A model generated the notes under the pieces. The model was not told where the DNA came from and ran no database searches. It saw nothing but the letters and a program-made list of their open reading frames with translations. A DNA stretch of 64,000 nt from JBCBKL01 sp038521825 (lineage in GTDB: Bacteria; Pseudomonadota; Alphaproteobacteria; Rhodobacterales; Rhodobacteraceae). Both the position numbers and the translations under genes were made by a program. The stretch is taken from assembly GCA_038521825.1 (NCBI GenBank), contig JBCBKL010000001.1, positions 186,001 through 250,000 on the forward strand. The letters run 5' to 3'. Below are positions 1 to 8,744 of the stretch, one piece after another. The stretch's first letter is position 1. Every line of letters begins with the position of its first letter.

Positions 1-387
1 ATCCTCTCCGCCATTGAGACCATCAACCCCGCCATCGCTTCGACCCTCGACGCCGCGGCACTGGCCAAGATGGCCGACCGCGGGCAGATCACTGGCGGCA
101 TCGTCGATGGACCGCTTGCAATGGACAATGCAATTGATCTTGGCGCTGCCCGGACCAAGGGCATTAAAGGTGCGGTTGCAGGGCAGGCCAACATCCTCGT
201 CGCGCCAAACCTAGAGGCTGGGAACATGCTGGCCAAGGAACTGACCTACCTTGCCCATGCCGAAGCGGGCGGCATCGTCTTGGGGGCCAAGGTTCCCGTG
301 ATCCTCACCAGCCGGGCCGATGACGACACGGCCCGCCTCGCCTCATGTGCCGTCGCGGCCCTTTACGCTCAGGCGCTGATCGAATGA
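1..387 (+). CDS. Phosphate acetyltransferase, C-terminal part (left-truncated)
   Basis: The frame is open from base 1, so the start lies outside the window; 128 codons are visible. The sequence, with motifs GGIVDGPLAMDNAI, ANILVAPNLEAGNML and HAEAGGIVLGAKVPVILTSR, is typical of the PTA_PTB fold that moves acetyl or butyryl groups between CoA and phosphate. In Rhodobacterales this domain is often the C-terminal half of an enoyl-CoA hydratase/phosphate acetyltransferase fusion, which cannot be tested here. Its stop overlaps the acetate kinase start (ATGA at 384-387), so the two are translationally coupled as a Pta-AckA route. A phosphate butyryltransferase is the main alternative. Confidence 0.85.
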   Translation: MLSAIETINPAIASTLDAAALAKMADRGQITGGIVDGPLAMDNAIDLGAARTKGIKGAVAGQANILVAPNLEAGNMLAKELTYLAHAEAGGIVLGAKVPVILTSRADDDTARLASCAVAALYAQALIE

Positions 388-1520
388 CATCGATCCTGAC
401 GCTCAATGCCGGGTCATCGTCGCTCAAGTTCGCGGTTTACCAAAGCGGCGCCTGCGCAGCCTCGGGTCAGGTCGAACAGCTTGGGCCCGCCGCAATTCTG
501 AAGTTGGACAAGGGCGGCAAAAGGGAACTTGGGGCCACTGACCACGCGCGCGCCCTCTCGGAAATCCTGACTGAGATAGGGCACGTAACCGATGGCGCCC
601 CCGTTAACGCCGTTGGGCATCGTATCGTTCACGGTGGCGTCGATTTTTCAGAACCAATGCGCTTGACCGAAACAGTCATCCAAAAGCTCAAGCTGCTGAT
701 CCCGCTGGCGCCATTGCACCAGCCCCACAACCTGGAAAGCGTGAAGGCGGCGATCGCGGCGTTTCCCGATGCTGTTCAGGTTGGATGTTTCGACACGGCC
801 TTTCACCGCAGTCATCCATGGGTCAATGACACGTTCGCGCTGCCCAGACGGTACTATGATGCCGGGGTGCGCCGCTACGGATTTCACGGGCTCAGTTATC
901 ACTACATCACTGACTATGTCCGGGGGAACTATCCCAAACTTGCGGACGGCCGCCTTGTGATTGCTCACCTCGGCAATGGCGCTTCCATGTGTGCGGTCCA
1001 GTATGGCCAAAGCGTCGCTTCGACTATGGGCTTTTCGGCTCTCGACGGTTTGCCGATGGGTACGCGGTGTGGCCAACTCGACCCCGGCGTGATGCTTTAT
1101 CTGCTCGATCACGAAAAACTGGGTGCGAACGAGATCTCGAACCTGCTTTACAAGGAGAGCGGATTGCTGGGCTTGAGCGGCGTGAGTTCGGACATGCGGA
1201 CACTTGAGGCCAGTAATGACCCCAAGGCCACCGAGGCCATCGACTATTTCGTTTTTCGGATCACGCGCGAAATAGGTGCGATGGCGGCCAGCATGGGCGG
1301 TATCGATGCGTTGATCTTTTCTGGCGGAATTGGTGAGAACTCGGCCACCATCCGAAAACGCGTTGCGGACAGCGTTCGGTTTCTTGGGATAGAATGCGAT
1401 GATGCGCGCAATGAGTCTGGTGCCGAAGATTTTGGCAAAGGCCAGGTCCGCCTGATGCGCATCGAAACCGACGAAGAGCAAGTGATTGCAGACGCCTGCG
1501 CAGCAATTCTTAACGAGTAG
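384..1520 (+). CDS. ackA: Acetate kinase
   Basis: Converts acetyl phosphate plus ADP to acetate plus ATP. The 378-residue protein opens with NAGSSSLKFAVY, the first phosphate-binding segment of the acetokinase family, followed by GHRIVHGG, CFDTAFH, the catalytic-loop segment YGFHGLSYHYI, LGNGAS and IFSGGIGENS, all in the family order. I chose the ATG at 384 because it overlaps the Pta stop and places NAGSSS at residue 8 as in homologues; an upstream ATG at 345 would add 13 unrelated residues. Length is slightly below the usual 390-400. It ends one base before the stop of pxpA on the other strand, leaving no space for a terminator between the convergent genes. Confidence 0.95.
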   Translation: MTSILTLNAGSSSLKFAVYQSGACAASGQVEQLGPAAILKLDKGGKRELGATDHARALSEILTEIGHVTDGAPVNAVGHRIVHGGVDFSEPMRLTETVIQKLKLLIPLAPLHQPHNLESVKAAIAAFPDAVQVGCFDTAFHRSHPWVNDTFALPRRYYDAGVRRYGFHGLSYHYITDYVRGNYPKLADGRLVIAHLGNGASMCAVQYGQSVASTMGFSALDGLPMGTRCGQLDPGVMLYLLDHEKLGANEISNLLYKESGLLGLSGVSSDMRTLEASNDPKATEAIDYFVFRITREIGAMAASMGGIDALIFSGGIGENSATIRKRVADSVRFLGIECDDARNESGAEDFGKGQVRLMRIETDEEQVIADACAAILNE

Positions 1521-2285
1521 TCAGCGTCTTCCAGCAAAGCGTTTGATCGAGACGCCAGCGGCTTGCAGGGCCTCGCGCACTGAGCCCGCAATTTGGACTG
1601 CTGCAGGAGTATCTCCATGCAGACAAATTGTATCGATTGGCGTGGGGATATGTTTGCCGCTGTCGGTTATGATCGCACCGGCTTTGACCATGTTGACCAT
1701 CCGTTCACCCGCCACGTCCGAATCGTGGATTACCGCCCCTTCTTTGCGTCTGTCCACCAGCGTCGCGTCGTCGTTATAGGCCCGGTCGGCAAAGATCTCG
1801 GTCGCGTAGAGGCACCCTAATGATTTTGCCGCGCGCTCCTGTGCCGTTTGCGCTAGGACCATGATGATCGTGTCGGGAACCACTGACAGAACCGCTTCGA
1901 AACAACCGCGCGCCAAGTCTTCATCCTCGGTGCACATATTGGCAAGCGCGCCGTGGATCTTGACGTGCCTGACCTCGGCACCAATGGCCTTTGCCATACC
2001 GAGCGATGCCCCAATCTGACAACGGATGCTGTTTTGCAGGCTGGGAAGCGGCACCTGCATGCGGTTCCGCCCAAACCCGGCAAGATCGGCAAAGCCGGGA
2101 TGCGCACCGATGCCGACGCCGTCTTCTTTGGCGACCCGCATCGTTTTGGCCATCACGTCAGGATCACCCGCGTGGGCGCCGCAAGCGATATTGGCAGAGC
2201 TAACGATCTTCAGAAGGCTTTCGTCATCGCCCATCACCCATGGGCCAAAGCTTTCGCCCATATCGGCGTTCAAATCGACTTCCAT
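1521..2285 (-). CDS. pxpA: 5-oxoprolinase subunit A (LamB/YcsF family)
   Basis: One subunit of the bacterial ATP-dependent 5-oxoprolinase PxpABC, which opens pyroglutamate to glutamate. The 254-residue protein begins with the family hallmark DLNADMGESFGPW and contains IACGAHAGDP, GAHPGFADLAGFGR, VKIHGALAN and ICLHGDTPAA, all conserved in LamB/YcsF proteins. Last gene of a leftward run with pxpB and pxpC; only 3 bases separate it from the pxpC stop. Pyroglutamate is a spontaneous breakdown product of glutamine, so the enzyme is often housekeeping. Confidence 0.93.
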   Translation of the reverse strand: MEVDLNADMGESFGPWVMGDDESLLKIVSSANIACGAHAGDPDVMAKTMRVAKEDGVGIGAHPGFADLAGFGRNRMQVPLPSLQNSIRCQIGASLGMAKAIGAEVRHVKIHGALANMCTEDEDLARGCFEAVLSVVPDTIIMVLAQTAQERAAKSLGCLYATEIFADRAYNDDATLVDRRKEGAVIHDSDVAGERMVNMVKAGAIITDSGKHIPTPIDTICLHGDTPAAVQIAGSVREALQAAGVSIKRFAGRR

Positions 2286-2288
2286 GCG

Positions 2289-3305
2289 TCAATCTCCTTC
2301 GGGTTCGGTGCCGTTCGTGACGCCGCTTACCAGTTGATAGCCCAGCAGATCAGCGATGTCCGCCGGGTCCCGTACCAACAGCTCGATCTTGTTGTTAAGG
2401 TCCGCGATTTCCTTGCGGGCCCGCCGTTCGATTTCGGCAGCATGGGATATGCCGATCAATTCGAAGGTCAGCGGTGATCCGGGCTGTGCCTGAGCGATGA
2501 TGGGCAGATCAGATGGGATCACAGTCCCGATGCGGGGATACCCGCCGGTCGTCTGGCATTCGGCAAGAAGGACAAAGGGCGTTCCATCGCCCGTGACCTG
2601 TATATCCCCGGGCACAATGATTTCGGATACCACGCTCAGTTGCTGCGGGTCCGAGAAGCCAGCTCCCTCAAAATCGAGGCGCGCGGCCTGTCGGCTGGCC
2701 TGTCGATGTTTGACGAACCTTGTCGACAGAAAGCGATTGAGCGTTTCGTTCGGAAACGACCCGGTTTGGACACTGGGAACGATCCGGATTGCACCGCCCG
2801 CAAATCTGGATTGGGCTTTGATCCTGTAGCCTGATCGCCCATCCCTGCTCTGACCCAGCTCTAGTCTGTCGCCCGCGCCGATGGGGCGCCCGATTCCGGC
2901 GCTTGAATGGGTCGAGCGAGACCCGAGGACGGTGTCGGATTCAAAACCACCATCGACATGAAGATACCCGTAGATGCCGCTTGCTGCTGGCCCGATCTTC
3001 AGAAGCTGGCCAGCGGCGAGGGTATGACTGGCATGCCAGGCGAGTGTGCTGCCATCGCATTCGGCTTGCATTGATGCGCCGGTCAGAGCGATCCGCGTGT
3101 CCGCTTCCGCCTCGAAAATTCCACCGATCCCAGCGAATTCGATGGCCGCATTGTTGGCTGGCTGCCCCAGCAACGCGGCCCCCTCGAACAGTGCCCTGCT
3201 GTCCATGGCACCGCCACGGGTCAGCCCATGCGCAAGGTGCCCGGGCCTGCCCAGATCCTGCAAACTGGCGCCGGGGCCGATCTGTTTGACAATGAGGCGC
3301 CTCAT
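2289..3305 (-). CDS. pxpC: 5-oxoprolinase subunit C (biotin-dependent carboxyltransferase-like)
   Basis: KipA/PxpC family subunit of 5-oxoprolinase; it is homologous to the carboxyltransferase half of urea amidolyase. 338 residues with GPGASLQDLGRPGHLAHG near the N-terminus and GYLHVDGGF and QTTGGYPRIGTVI further on, typical of the family. The ATG at 3305 overlaps the pxpB stop (ATGA at 3302-3305), which favours it over the ATG 15 bases upstream. Followed after 3 bases by pxpA, so B, C and A are translated as a block, matching the known requirement for all three subunits. Confidence 0.92.
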   Translation of the reverse strand: MRRLIVKQIGPGASLQDLGRPGHLAHGLTRGGAMDSRALFEGAALLGQPANNAAIEFAGIGGIFEAEADTRIALTGASMQAECDGSTLAWHASHTLAAGQLLKIGPAASGIYGYLHVDGGFESDTVLGSRSTHSSAGIGRPIGAGDRLELGQSRDGRSGYRIKAQSRFAGGAIRIVPSVQTGSFPNETLNRFLSTRFVKHRQASRQAARLDFEGAGFSDPQQLSVVSEIIVPGDIQVTGDGTPFVLLAECQTTGGYPRIGTVIPSDLPIIAQAQPGSPLTFELIGISHAAEIERRARKEIADLNNKIELLVRDPADIADLLGYQLVSGVTNGTEPEGD

Positions 3306-4048
3306 TGCAGAAGGCTCCATTCCGCGCCACCATCGCCGGTCTTGTCGCTCTCTTCGATACGCGAAAGCTCGCCGGGAGTGATCTCTTGAAAGGTGATTTC
3401 ATCGCCGGGGTTGAGTGGAAAGGGATTGGTTTCGCCCGGTCTGAAACACCGAAACGCGCATTGTCCAACATGCCGCCAGCCGGTCGGGGTCTCATTCGAA
3501 AAGAGGCATACCTGCCTGACAGCGGCCACCAGCGCGCCCTTCGGAACACGAGGCGTGAGTTGCGACTGGCGGGGGATGTCCCAAGCCTCGCCCAGCATGC
3601 CCAGATATGGCTGCCCCGGCGCAAAACCCAAGGTGAGAACACGCAGCTGTGCGGCGGCAAGCTGCGTCTTTGCTTCGTCTGCGCTCAACCCGGCCGCTTC
3701 AGCGGCTTCTTCCAGTTGGGGCGCACGTTCGGTTCCAAAGACGGCCGGAATGCGCCAAAGTCTTCGGCCCGCGGGCAGCGGTACCAAAAACCAGTCTTGG
3801 GTTTCGAGCTGTTCGGTCAGTCGCGTAACCAGTTCGTTGTAGTCATGCTCGACCAGATCGATCCGGAAGAATGCAGAGACTAGCGTGCTGCAACTTTCGC
3901 TGATCTCAGGCCAGCCAGCTTGCGCTATGCGGTGATGAAAAGCGATTGCCGCCATATTCGCGGCGTCGTCGAGTACGTTCGAGAACTGGACAACGATGCC
4001 GTCAAGTCCAACAGACCGAATACGTGGAAAGACTGCGGTAACATCCAT
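3302..4048 (-). CDS. pxpB: 5-oxoprolinase subunit B (KipI family)
   Basis: Allophanate-hydrolase-subunit-1 type protein (KipI/PxpB), 248 residues. Characteristic segments are LVPLPAGRRLWRIPAVFG, LGFAPGQPYLGML and GWRHVGQCAFRCFRP. I place the start at the ATG at 4048, five bases after the stop of the DNA glycosylase gene, rather than at an ATG 24 bases further upstream that would overlap that gene. The neighbouring pxpC and pxpA complete the enzyme. The product lacks a catalytic signature of its own; function is assigned from family and gene order. Confidence 0.92.
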   Translation of the reverse strand: MDVTAVFPRIRSVGLDGIVVQFSNVLDDAANMAAIAFHHRIAQAGWPEISESCSTLVSAFFRIDLVEHDYNELVTRLTEQLETQDWFLVPLPAGRRLWRIPAVFGTERAPQLEEAAEAAGLSADEAKTQLAAAQLRVLTLGFAPGQPYLGMLGEAWDIPRQSQLTPRVPKGALVAAVRQVCLFSNETPTGWRHVGQCAFRCFRPGETNPFPLNPGDEITFQEITPGELSRIEESDKTGDGGAEWSLLQ

Positions 4049-4053
4049 GATCT

Positions 4054-5262
4054 CTATTCCAGACGCAGCCATTCTGGTTCGAAAGATACGTTGCTGACCC
4101 CGGCCACCTTCTTGATCCGCTCAAGCTCGGCTTCGAATGCCGCGTGTCGTCCTTTGGACCAGCGAACCTTGGTCTCAGGCCACAATGCGCGAACCCGAAG
4201 TACGTCCTGATCCCTGTGGGCTTTCATATCGACCCGGCCGATCAACCGCTCGCTTTCGAGAATTGGAAAGACATAGTAACCATATCGGCGCTTGGGCTCG
4301 GGTACAAAAACCTCGATCCGATATTCAAAGCCAAAAAGCCGTTCTGCCCGTTTTCGATCCCTTAGCGCGGGGTCAAAGGGGCTGAGGATGCGAACGCGGC
4401 CTGGTGCATCGATTTCTGCAGCGGGGTCTTGATCGATGTCAGGCCGCGCAAAGGCTGCGCGGCATTTTCCGTCAGCGCCCTCGACGTCGATCAGCGTTAT
4501 TTCACCCCGGGAACACGCCCTGTCGCACCAGGCTCGTGCCTCGGCGGGGGTGATGTGATCCCAGAAGGCGGCAATCTCTCCGTGGGTCGCGAAACCCAAC
4601 CGGTCGAGCGCCTGGTTGCAACACCATGAAACTGTTTCTGCATGTGAGGGTGCATGGTGATCGTGGATAGATTGATCCAAGAACCGTTCAGTCAGATCGT
4701 AGCGCTTCTTGAATGCATCCCGACCGACCACGCACAAATCACCCTTGCGCCAGAGGTATTCGAGGGCGGTCTTGGATGGGTGCCAATCCCACCAGCCACC
4801 TGACCCGCGTGCTTCGCCTTCGCCGACTTCGGCTGAGGTGAGCGGACCCTTTTCGCGTATCAGTTCGCGAACAGCCTCAAACTGGGCTTCAAAACCGTCG
4901 CGACGACCCGAACGCCAGCGATCCAGCAATCGTGCTGCATCTCGTTGCCGCCGCAGGTGCCACCAGCGGTAAAACTCTATCGGTATAACGGCAGCATCGT
5001 GTGTCCAGTGCTCGAACAACGTGTCGCCTTTACGATATAGTCGTGTCAGGTCGTCTGGCCTGTACCGGGGTCTGCGCGCGAACAGGATCAGATCATGCGC
5101 TCTGGCCACGGTATTGATGCTGTCGAGCTGGACAAAACCCAAACGCTTGATCAGATCCAGAAGGGCTTGGCCTTTCGCTTGTCCGACCGGCTGTTCTAGC
5201 AGCGCGTGTCGATCAAGGAAAATTCGCCTCGCTGCGCGGTTTGTTAGTCGCGCCCTGCTCAC
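4054..5262 (-). CDS. YcaQ/AlkX-like DNA glycosylase (winged helix, HTH_42)
   Basis: 402-residue member of the HTH_42 family whose characterised members (E. coli YcaQ, Streptomyces AlkZ) unhook interstrand crosslinks and bulky N7-guanine adducts. The catalytic Q-x-D motif is visible as FVQLDSIN (Q45, D47), followed by ARAHDLILFARRP, LFEHWTHDAAVIP and late segments LSPFDPALRDRKR and LIGRVDMKAHRD, all in family order. Translation starts at a GTG that overlaps the stop of the LacI gene (GTGA at 5259-5262). Its place between a LacI regulator and the 5-oxoprolinase genes is odd for a repair enzyme and may only reflect readthrough. Confidence 0.85.
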   Translation of the reverse strand: MSRARLTNRAARRIFLDRHALLEQPVGQAKGQALLDLIKRLGFVQLDSINTVARAHDLILFARRPRYRPDDLTRLYRKGDTLFEHWTHDAAVIPIEFYRWWHLRRQRDAARLLDRWRSGRRDGFEAQFEAVRELIREKGPLTSAEVGEGEARGSGGWWDWHPSKTALEYLWRKGDLCVVGRDAFKKRYDLTERFLDQSIHDHHAPSHAETVSWCCNQALDRLGFATHGEIAAFWDHITPAEARAWCDRACSRGEITLIDVEGADGKCRAAFARPDIDQDPAAEIDAPGRVRILSPFDPALRDRKRAERLFGFEYRIEVFVPEPKRRYGYYVFPILESERLIGRVDMKAHRDQDVLRVRALWPETKVRWSKGRHAAFEAELERIKKVAGVSNVSFEPEWLRLE

Positions 5263-6293
5263 ACCGGTTGTTTGCGGCGCAGCGTGTCGCCGTATGAGAT
5301 TTTGGGTGTCAGTTTGATGATCTCTGGCTGAAGATCTTCGTCGGACTGGGTGTGGCGAAGTATGATCTCTGCTGCTGCCTGCCCAATCTCCAACCGGCAG
5401 GCATCGGTTGTCGCCAGCTGTTTTGGAAGGCCATCGAGCAGCTCGACACCGTTGAACCCGGCAAGCCCGATTTGTCCGGGTACGTCGATCCCTTGGTCGA
5501 GCAGGTAGAGAAGACCACCGGCGCCGATCATGTCATTGGAGTAATAGAGGAAATCGAGATCGGGATTGCGATCAAGCATGGCGGCCGTCATTTCGCGCCC
5601 CTTGCCGAGCGCCGACCCGCCCGAATAGAAATCGCGCTCCTGAATTTCGATACCGGCCTTCGCCAAGCCTTCGGTCAGCCCTTCGAAACGCTTGCGGGCC
5701 CGATGGTCGAGCGGCATCTTGGTGCCCATGAAACCTATGTTTTGATAGCCCTGCTTGAGGATCGCCTTGGCCATTTCAAGGCCAGCCTGACGATGCGAGA
5801 TCCCGACCATGCTGTCGACGGGATTGCCATCGGTGTCCATGATTTCCACGACAGGAATGCCAGCCCCTTTGAGCATTGCCCGCGATGCGTCAGAGTGTTC
5901 CAATCCTGCGATGATCACGCCCGAGGGCCGCCAAGACAGCATCTCGTAGAGAACGCGTTCTTCCTTTTCCGGCAGATAGTCCGTCACGCCAAACACGGGC
6001 TGTAAAGGCGTATCTTCGAACACGCTGTTGATGCCGGTCAGCACCTCTGGAAACACCATGTTTGACAGGGATGGCAAGATGACCGCGACCAAGTTGACAT
6101 GTTGGGACGCGAGAGAGCCCGCGATCTGGTTTGGCACATAGCCAAGTTCTTTGGCAGCCGCCAATACACGTTCGCGGGTTGCGTCGCTCACATCACCGCG
6201 ATTGCGCAGCACGCGGCTGACCGTCATTTCGGAAACCCCGGACGCAGCCGAAACATCGCGCAGCGTGAGGTGGCGGTTCAAACGGTCTGCCAA
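5259..6293 (-). CDS. LacI-family transcriptional regulator
   Basis: 344 residues: an N-terminal LacI helix-turn-helix (residues 9-30, LTLRDVSAASGVSEMTVSRV), the hinge LGYVPNQIAGSLAS, and a periplasmic-binding-like sensor domain to the end. Sensor features such as VAVILPSLSNMVFPEVLTGI and RKRFEGLTEGL resemble GntR-type regulators of sugar-acid genes, but the ligand is unknown. The only start I find in frame is TTG at 6293, with an AGGAA ribosome site 9 bases upstream and a stop codon a short way further up. First gene of a probable operon with the glycosylase and pxpBCA. A rare TTG start may keep repressor levels low. Confidence 0.88.
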   Translation of the reverse strand: MADRLNRHLTLRDVSAASGVSEMTVSRVLRNRGDVSDATRERVLAAAKELGYVPNQIAGSLASQHVNLVAVILPSLSNMVFPEVLTGINSVFEDTPLQPVFGVTDYLPEKEERVLYEMLSWRPSGVIIAGLEHSDASRAMLKGAGIPVVEIMDTDGNPVDSMVGISHRQAGLEMAKAILKQGYQNIGFMGTKMPLDHRARKRFEGLTEGLAKAGIEIQERDFYSGGSALGKGREMTAAMLDRNPDLDFLYYSNDMIGAGGLLYLLDQGIDVPGQIGLAGFNGVELLDGLPKQLATTDACRLEIGQAAAEIILRHTQSDEDLQPEIIKLTPKISYGDTLRRKQPV

Positions 6294-6461
6294 GTCGGTG
6301 TTCCTGATACTCGTTCGGTGTTGCGGCTGTCACTGTAAGCGGTGTGCCAGCTGTATTGAAGCCGATGAAGCCGCCGACTTTCAAGGTCTTATCGACCTCG
6401 TTTGGGCAGGACGATGGTGGTGTATCCTGCATTTTAGTAGGTCTTGGCGTCCGCTTTCACT

Positions 6462-6478
6462 TTGTTGGCTGACAACAA
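6462..6478. promoter_or_regulatory. Inverted repeat between lacI gene and tRNA-Arg
   Basis: TTGTTG-GCTGA-CAACAA, a perfect 6-bp inverted repeat with a 5-bp spacer, 27 bases before the tRNA and 169 bases before the LacI start. It could be an operator of the LacI protein or part of the tRNA promoter. Only symmetry and position support it. Confidence 0.25.
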
Positions 6479-6505
6479 GGGCAATGCGGGGTAGCTCTTT
6501 GCGCA

Positions 6506-6582
6506 GGCCCCGTGGCTCAACTGGATAGAGCAGCCCCCTCCTAAGGGGCAGGTTGCAGGTTCGAATCCTGCCGGGGTCGCCA
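6506..6582 (+). tRNA. tRNA-Arg (anticodon CCU)
   Basis: A full cloverleaf can be drawn: acceptor GGCCCCG pairs with CGGGGTC (one G-T pair), the anticodon stem GCCCC/GGGGC closes the loop CTCCTAA giving anticodon CCT, and the T arm is GCAGG-TTCGAAT-CCTGC. The discriminator is G and CCA is encoded (6580-6582). It reads AGG, a rare codon in GC-rich alphaproteobacteria. tRNA-Arg(CCU) genes are common integration sites, but I saw neither an integrase nor a repeated 3' end in this window. Confidence 0.96.
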
Positions 6583-6759
6583 CCTACTGGGCAGGAGCTC
6601 ATCAAGTCTTCGGGCCCCGGTCGCCAGTTGCCATTCAGTCTTTTGCAGGTTTCGACGCGTGCTGAGTAGACACCGCGACGGCCCTGTCTGATCTGCGAGC
6701 CCGAGCCAGCTCAGAACTCAGTTATCAGCACTGCCTTGGGGCGTGGTCACAAGGGTTCC
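6583..6759. other. Intergenic stretch after tRNA-Arg
   Basis: About 180 bases between the tRNA and the end of the flavin oxidoreductase gene. I find no convincing ORF, hairpin-plus-T terminator, or copy of the tRNA 3' end. Confidence 0.5.
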
Positions 6760-8067
6760 TTAACCGAGGACCGAGAAGCTCGACTCGTCATTCACGGTAC
6801 GCGTTCGCGAGTAAAAGCCAACATTCGCCCGGTACCTGATGTAGGGCAGGTTGAAGGATAGCGGATGGGCGTCGTGATCGTTGCCCGCCTCGCAATAGTC
6901 GATCAACGCAGCCATCATCTTTCCGGCGATAGGAGCGTTTTTGTATTGGTTTCCGCTCGTTCCGCAGGCCATGTAGAAGCCCGGCAGGCTGGACTTGTCG
7001 TAGATCGGAATCCAGTCGGTAGACGCATCGTAAAGATCGACCACGCCGCGGGCTTTGGTCGGTATCCCAAGCGACGGAACACGTTGACCATATCGCTGCG
7101 CCTGTATCGACCATTGGTCGGTGAAGTCGCGGTCATATTCCTTTTCATCATCCACCCAGACGTGGGGGTCGCACGCCGGGTCTTCGCTGCCGATCAGGAT
7201 GTTGTTTCCGTGCTCCGGCCGGCAGTAGCAGGCGATGTCGCCGTCAGAGATGATCATCCCGTCCTGTTCAAAGTCGAAGCCCTTCGGCGCGGGCACGTGG
7301 GCCACTTCCTGCCGCAAGGGGCGCGTCGAGATCGTCATATCGTCCAGCACTCCAGCCATCGCATTGATCCTGGACGAGGCTGGACCCGCAACGTTTACCA
7401 CGACAGGTGCGTGAATCTCTGCGCTATTGCTCAGCTTCACGCCCTTCACGCGACCTCTGGAGGTGAGTATCTCTGTGACCTCAGCACCTAATCGATACTC
7501 CGAACCCTGAGTACGTGAAGCCTCGGCAAGATTCTGCGCCGAAAGCGCTGGATCAGTGACGTATCCGCCGTTGGGCCAAAAGACCGCTCCCGGCAACTGA
7601 CCACCGGTGGGATGACCGAATGCAGGATCGTCGATGCGCTTCGCAGGACCGAAGCGATCGAGGGAATAGATCGGCAGTCGGCGACGGATATCATCGGCAG
7701 ACCACTCTTCGTAAGGGCAGCTGAGTGCGGCGCAGTGATCCATGTGTTTTTTGAGAAACTGGTTGGCTTCGGTTTTCATGACGAGGCACCCGATCTCTCG
7801 AAACTGGGCAAGGGGCGTCCCGTTTGGCAGATCCAGATACTCTGTCCAATCGCGCCAGTAGTGATAGCCTTCCCAAGCGAATGCGGTGCCTTCAAGCGTG
7901 GAATAGTGCATCCGGATGATGGCACAGGAGCCCGCTGTCGAGCCGTGTCCGATCTGCGAATTCCGGTCGACGCTCAGGGTTCGCCAGCCGCTCTTAGCCA
8001 TTTCGTATGCCACGGCTGCGCCAATGACCCCAGTTCCGATTATGATGGCATCTGCTGTCTCAGTCAT
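6760..8067 (-). CDS. FAD-dependent amine oxidoreductase (DAO family)
   Basis: 435-residue flavoprotein with an N-terminal dinucleotide fold (IIIGTGVIGAAVAYEMAKSG, residues 7-26), the segment GHGSTAGSCAIIRMHYS near the flavin, and a C-terminal GFYMACGTSGNQYKNAPI segment typical of sarcosine or glycine-oxidase-like DAO enzymes. Start is the ATG at 8067, overlapping the TetR stop (ATGA); an upstream ATG at 8151 would run deep into that gene. Last gene of a leftward cassette with a DMGDH-like protein and an MttB-like methyltransferase, so the substrate is probably an N-methylated amino acid. The exact substrate cannot be read from sequence. Confidence 0.85.
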   Translation of the reverse strand: MTETADAIIIGTGVIGAAVAYEMAKSGWRTLSVDRNSQIGHGSTAGSCAIIRMHYSTLEGTAFAWEGYHYWRDWTEYLDLPNGTPLAQFREIGCLVMKTEANQFLKKHMDHCAALSCPYEEWSADDIRRRLPIYSLDRFGPAKRIDDPAFGHPTGGQLPGAVFWPNGGYVTDPALSAQNLAEASRTQGSEYRLGAEVTEILTSRGRVKGVKLSNSAEIHAPVVVNVAGPASSRINAMAGVLDDMTISTRPLRQEVAHVPAPKGFDFEQDGMIISDGDIACYCRPEHGNNILIGSEDPACDPHVWVDDEKEYDRDFTDQWSIQAQRYGQRVPSLGIPTKARGVVDLYDASTDWIPIYDKSSLPGFYMACGTSGNQYKNAPIAGKMMAALIDYCEAGNDHDAHPLSFNLPYIRYRANVGFYSRTRTVNDESSFSVLG

Positions 8068-8741
8068 TTCGCCTCTTCCTGCATTGCTGACAGGGAATAC
8101 GCTTCCAGATCCGCGATCTCGTCTGGCTGGGGTGTTTGGCCGGTAAAGCAATAAAGGTACATCGGAACCTGTTTGAGCCTGTCGCCTGTGGGTTCGTTGA
8201 GTTCCGCGAGATCGTAACCTAGTTGCATGAAGTAAAGCACTCGCGCGCGGATCTCGGCCTCATTGGGAGGATAGTCGAAGCGCCGGAACATAGCGGCAAG
8301 CGCCTTGACACGCGTTTCGTCCGATTGGTCAAGCATCCGCCTGACCTTAACAGACCGTCGGGCCCAGTCCCGAACTGCAAAGTCAAGCGGGTTGTTGAAG
8401 ATCCGCTCGTCGATCACGCAATGAAAAAAGTGGCAAACGGCCTCGGTAATGGTCTTGGCGGGCTGTTCCGCCTTCGCGACGATTGCAGCGGTGTTGGTGT
8501 CTTGCCAGTGTTGCAACAGCGCATCGAGCAAGGCCTGGCGCGATTTGAAATACCAATAGAAGCTTGAGCGAGACACGCCCAAACGACCGCCGAGATCCAG
8601 AACCTTGACCTGCTCAACTCCGTCGCTGACCAAAACATCCATCGCCACATTCAACCAGTCCTGGCGCGTGACTTTGACATTTCCGACGAGTCGGGATTTC
8701 TCTTGTCCTTCTCGGTTTTGGGTGGAGCCGCTCTGTCCCAT
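8064..8741 (-). CDS. TetR/AcrR-family regulator of the amine cassette
   Basis: 225 residues with a TetR helix-turn-helix (roughly 35-75: VLDLGGRLGVSRSSFYWYFKS) and an unassigned C-terminal ligand domain (DERIFNNPLDFAVRDWARRS, YFMQLGYDLAE). It lies inside the cassette, 3 bases after the MttB-like gene and overlapping the following oxidoreductase, so it is probably co-transcribed and autoregulated. A perfect palindrome in front of the first gene (12701-12720) is a natural candidate operator. The ATG used has GAGG almost adjacent, so the start is less certain than the rest. Confidence 0.85.
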   Translation of the reverse strand: MGQSGSTQNREGQEKSRLVGNVKVTRQDWLNVAMDVLVSDGVEQVKVLDLGGRLGVSRSSFYWYFKSRQALLDALLQHWQDTNTAAIVAKAEQPAKTITEAVCHFFHCVIDERIFNNPLDFAVRDWARRSVKVRRMLDQSDETRVKALAAMFRRFDYPPNEAEIRARVLYFMQLGYDLAELNEPTGDRLKQVPMYLYCFTGQTPQPDEIADLEAYSLSAMQEEAK

Positions 8742-8744
8742 GCC

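Noticed and set aside
648..1481. 277-codon ORF antisense to ackA
   Set aside because: Lies wholly opposite a well-supported kinase gene and matches no family; a GC-rich codon shadow.
6506..6759. Genomic island inserted at tRNA-Arg
   Set aside because: No integrase, no duplicated tRNA 3' end, and housekeeping-like genes on both sides.
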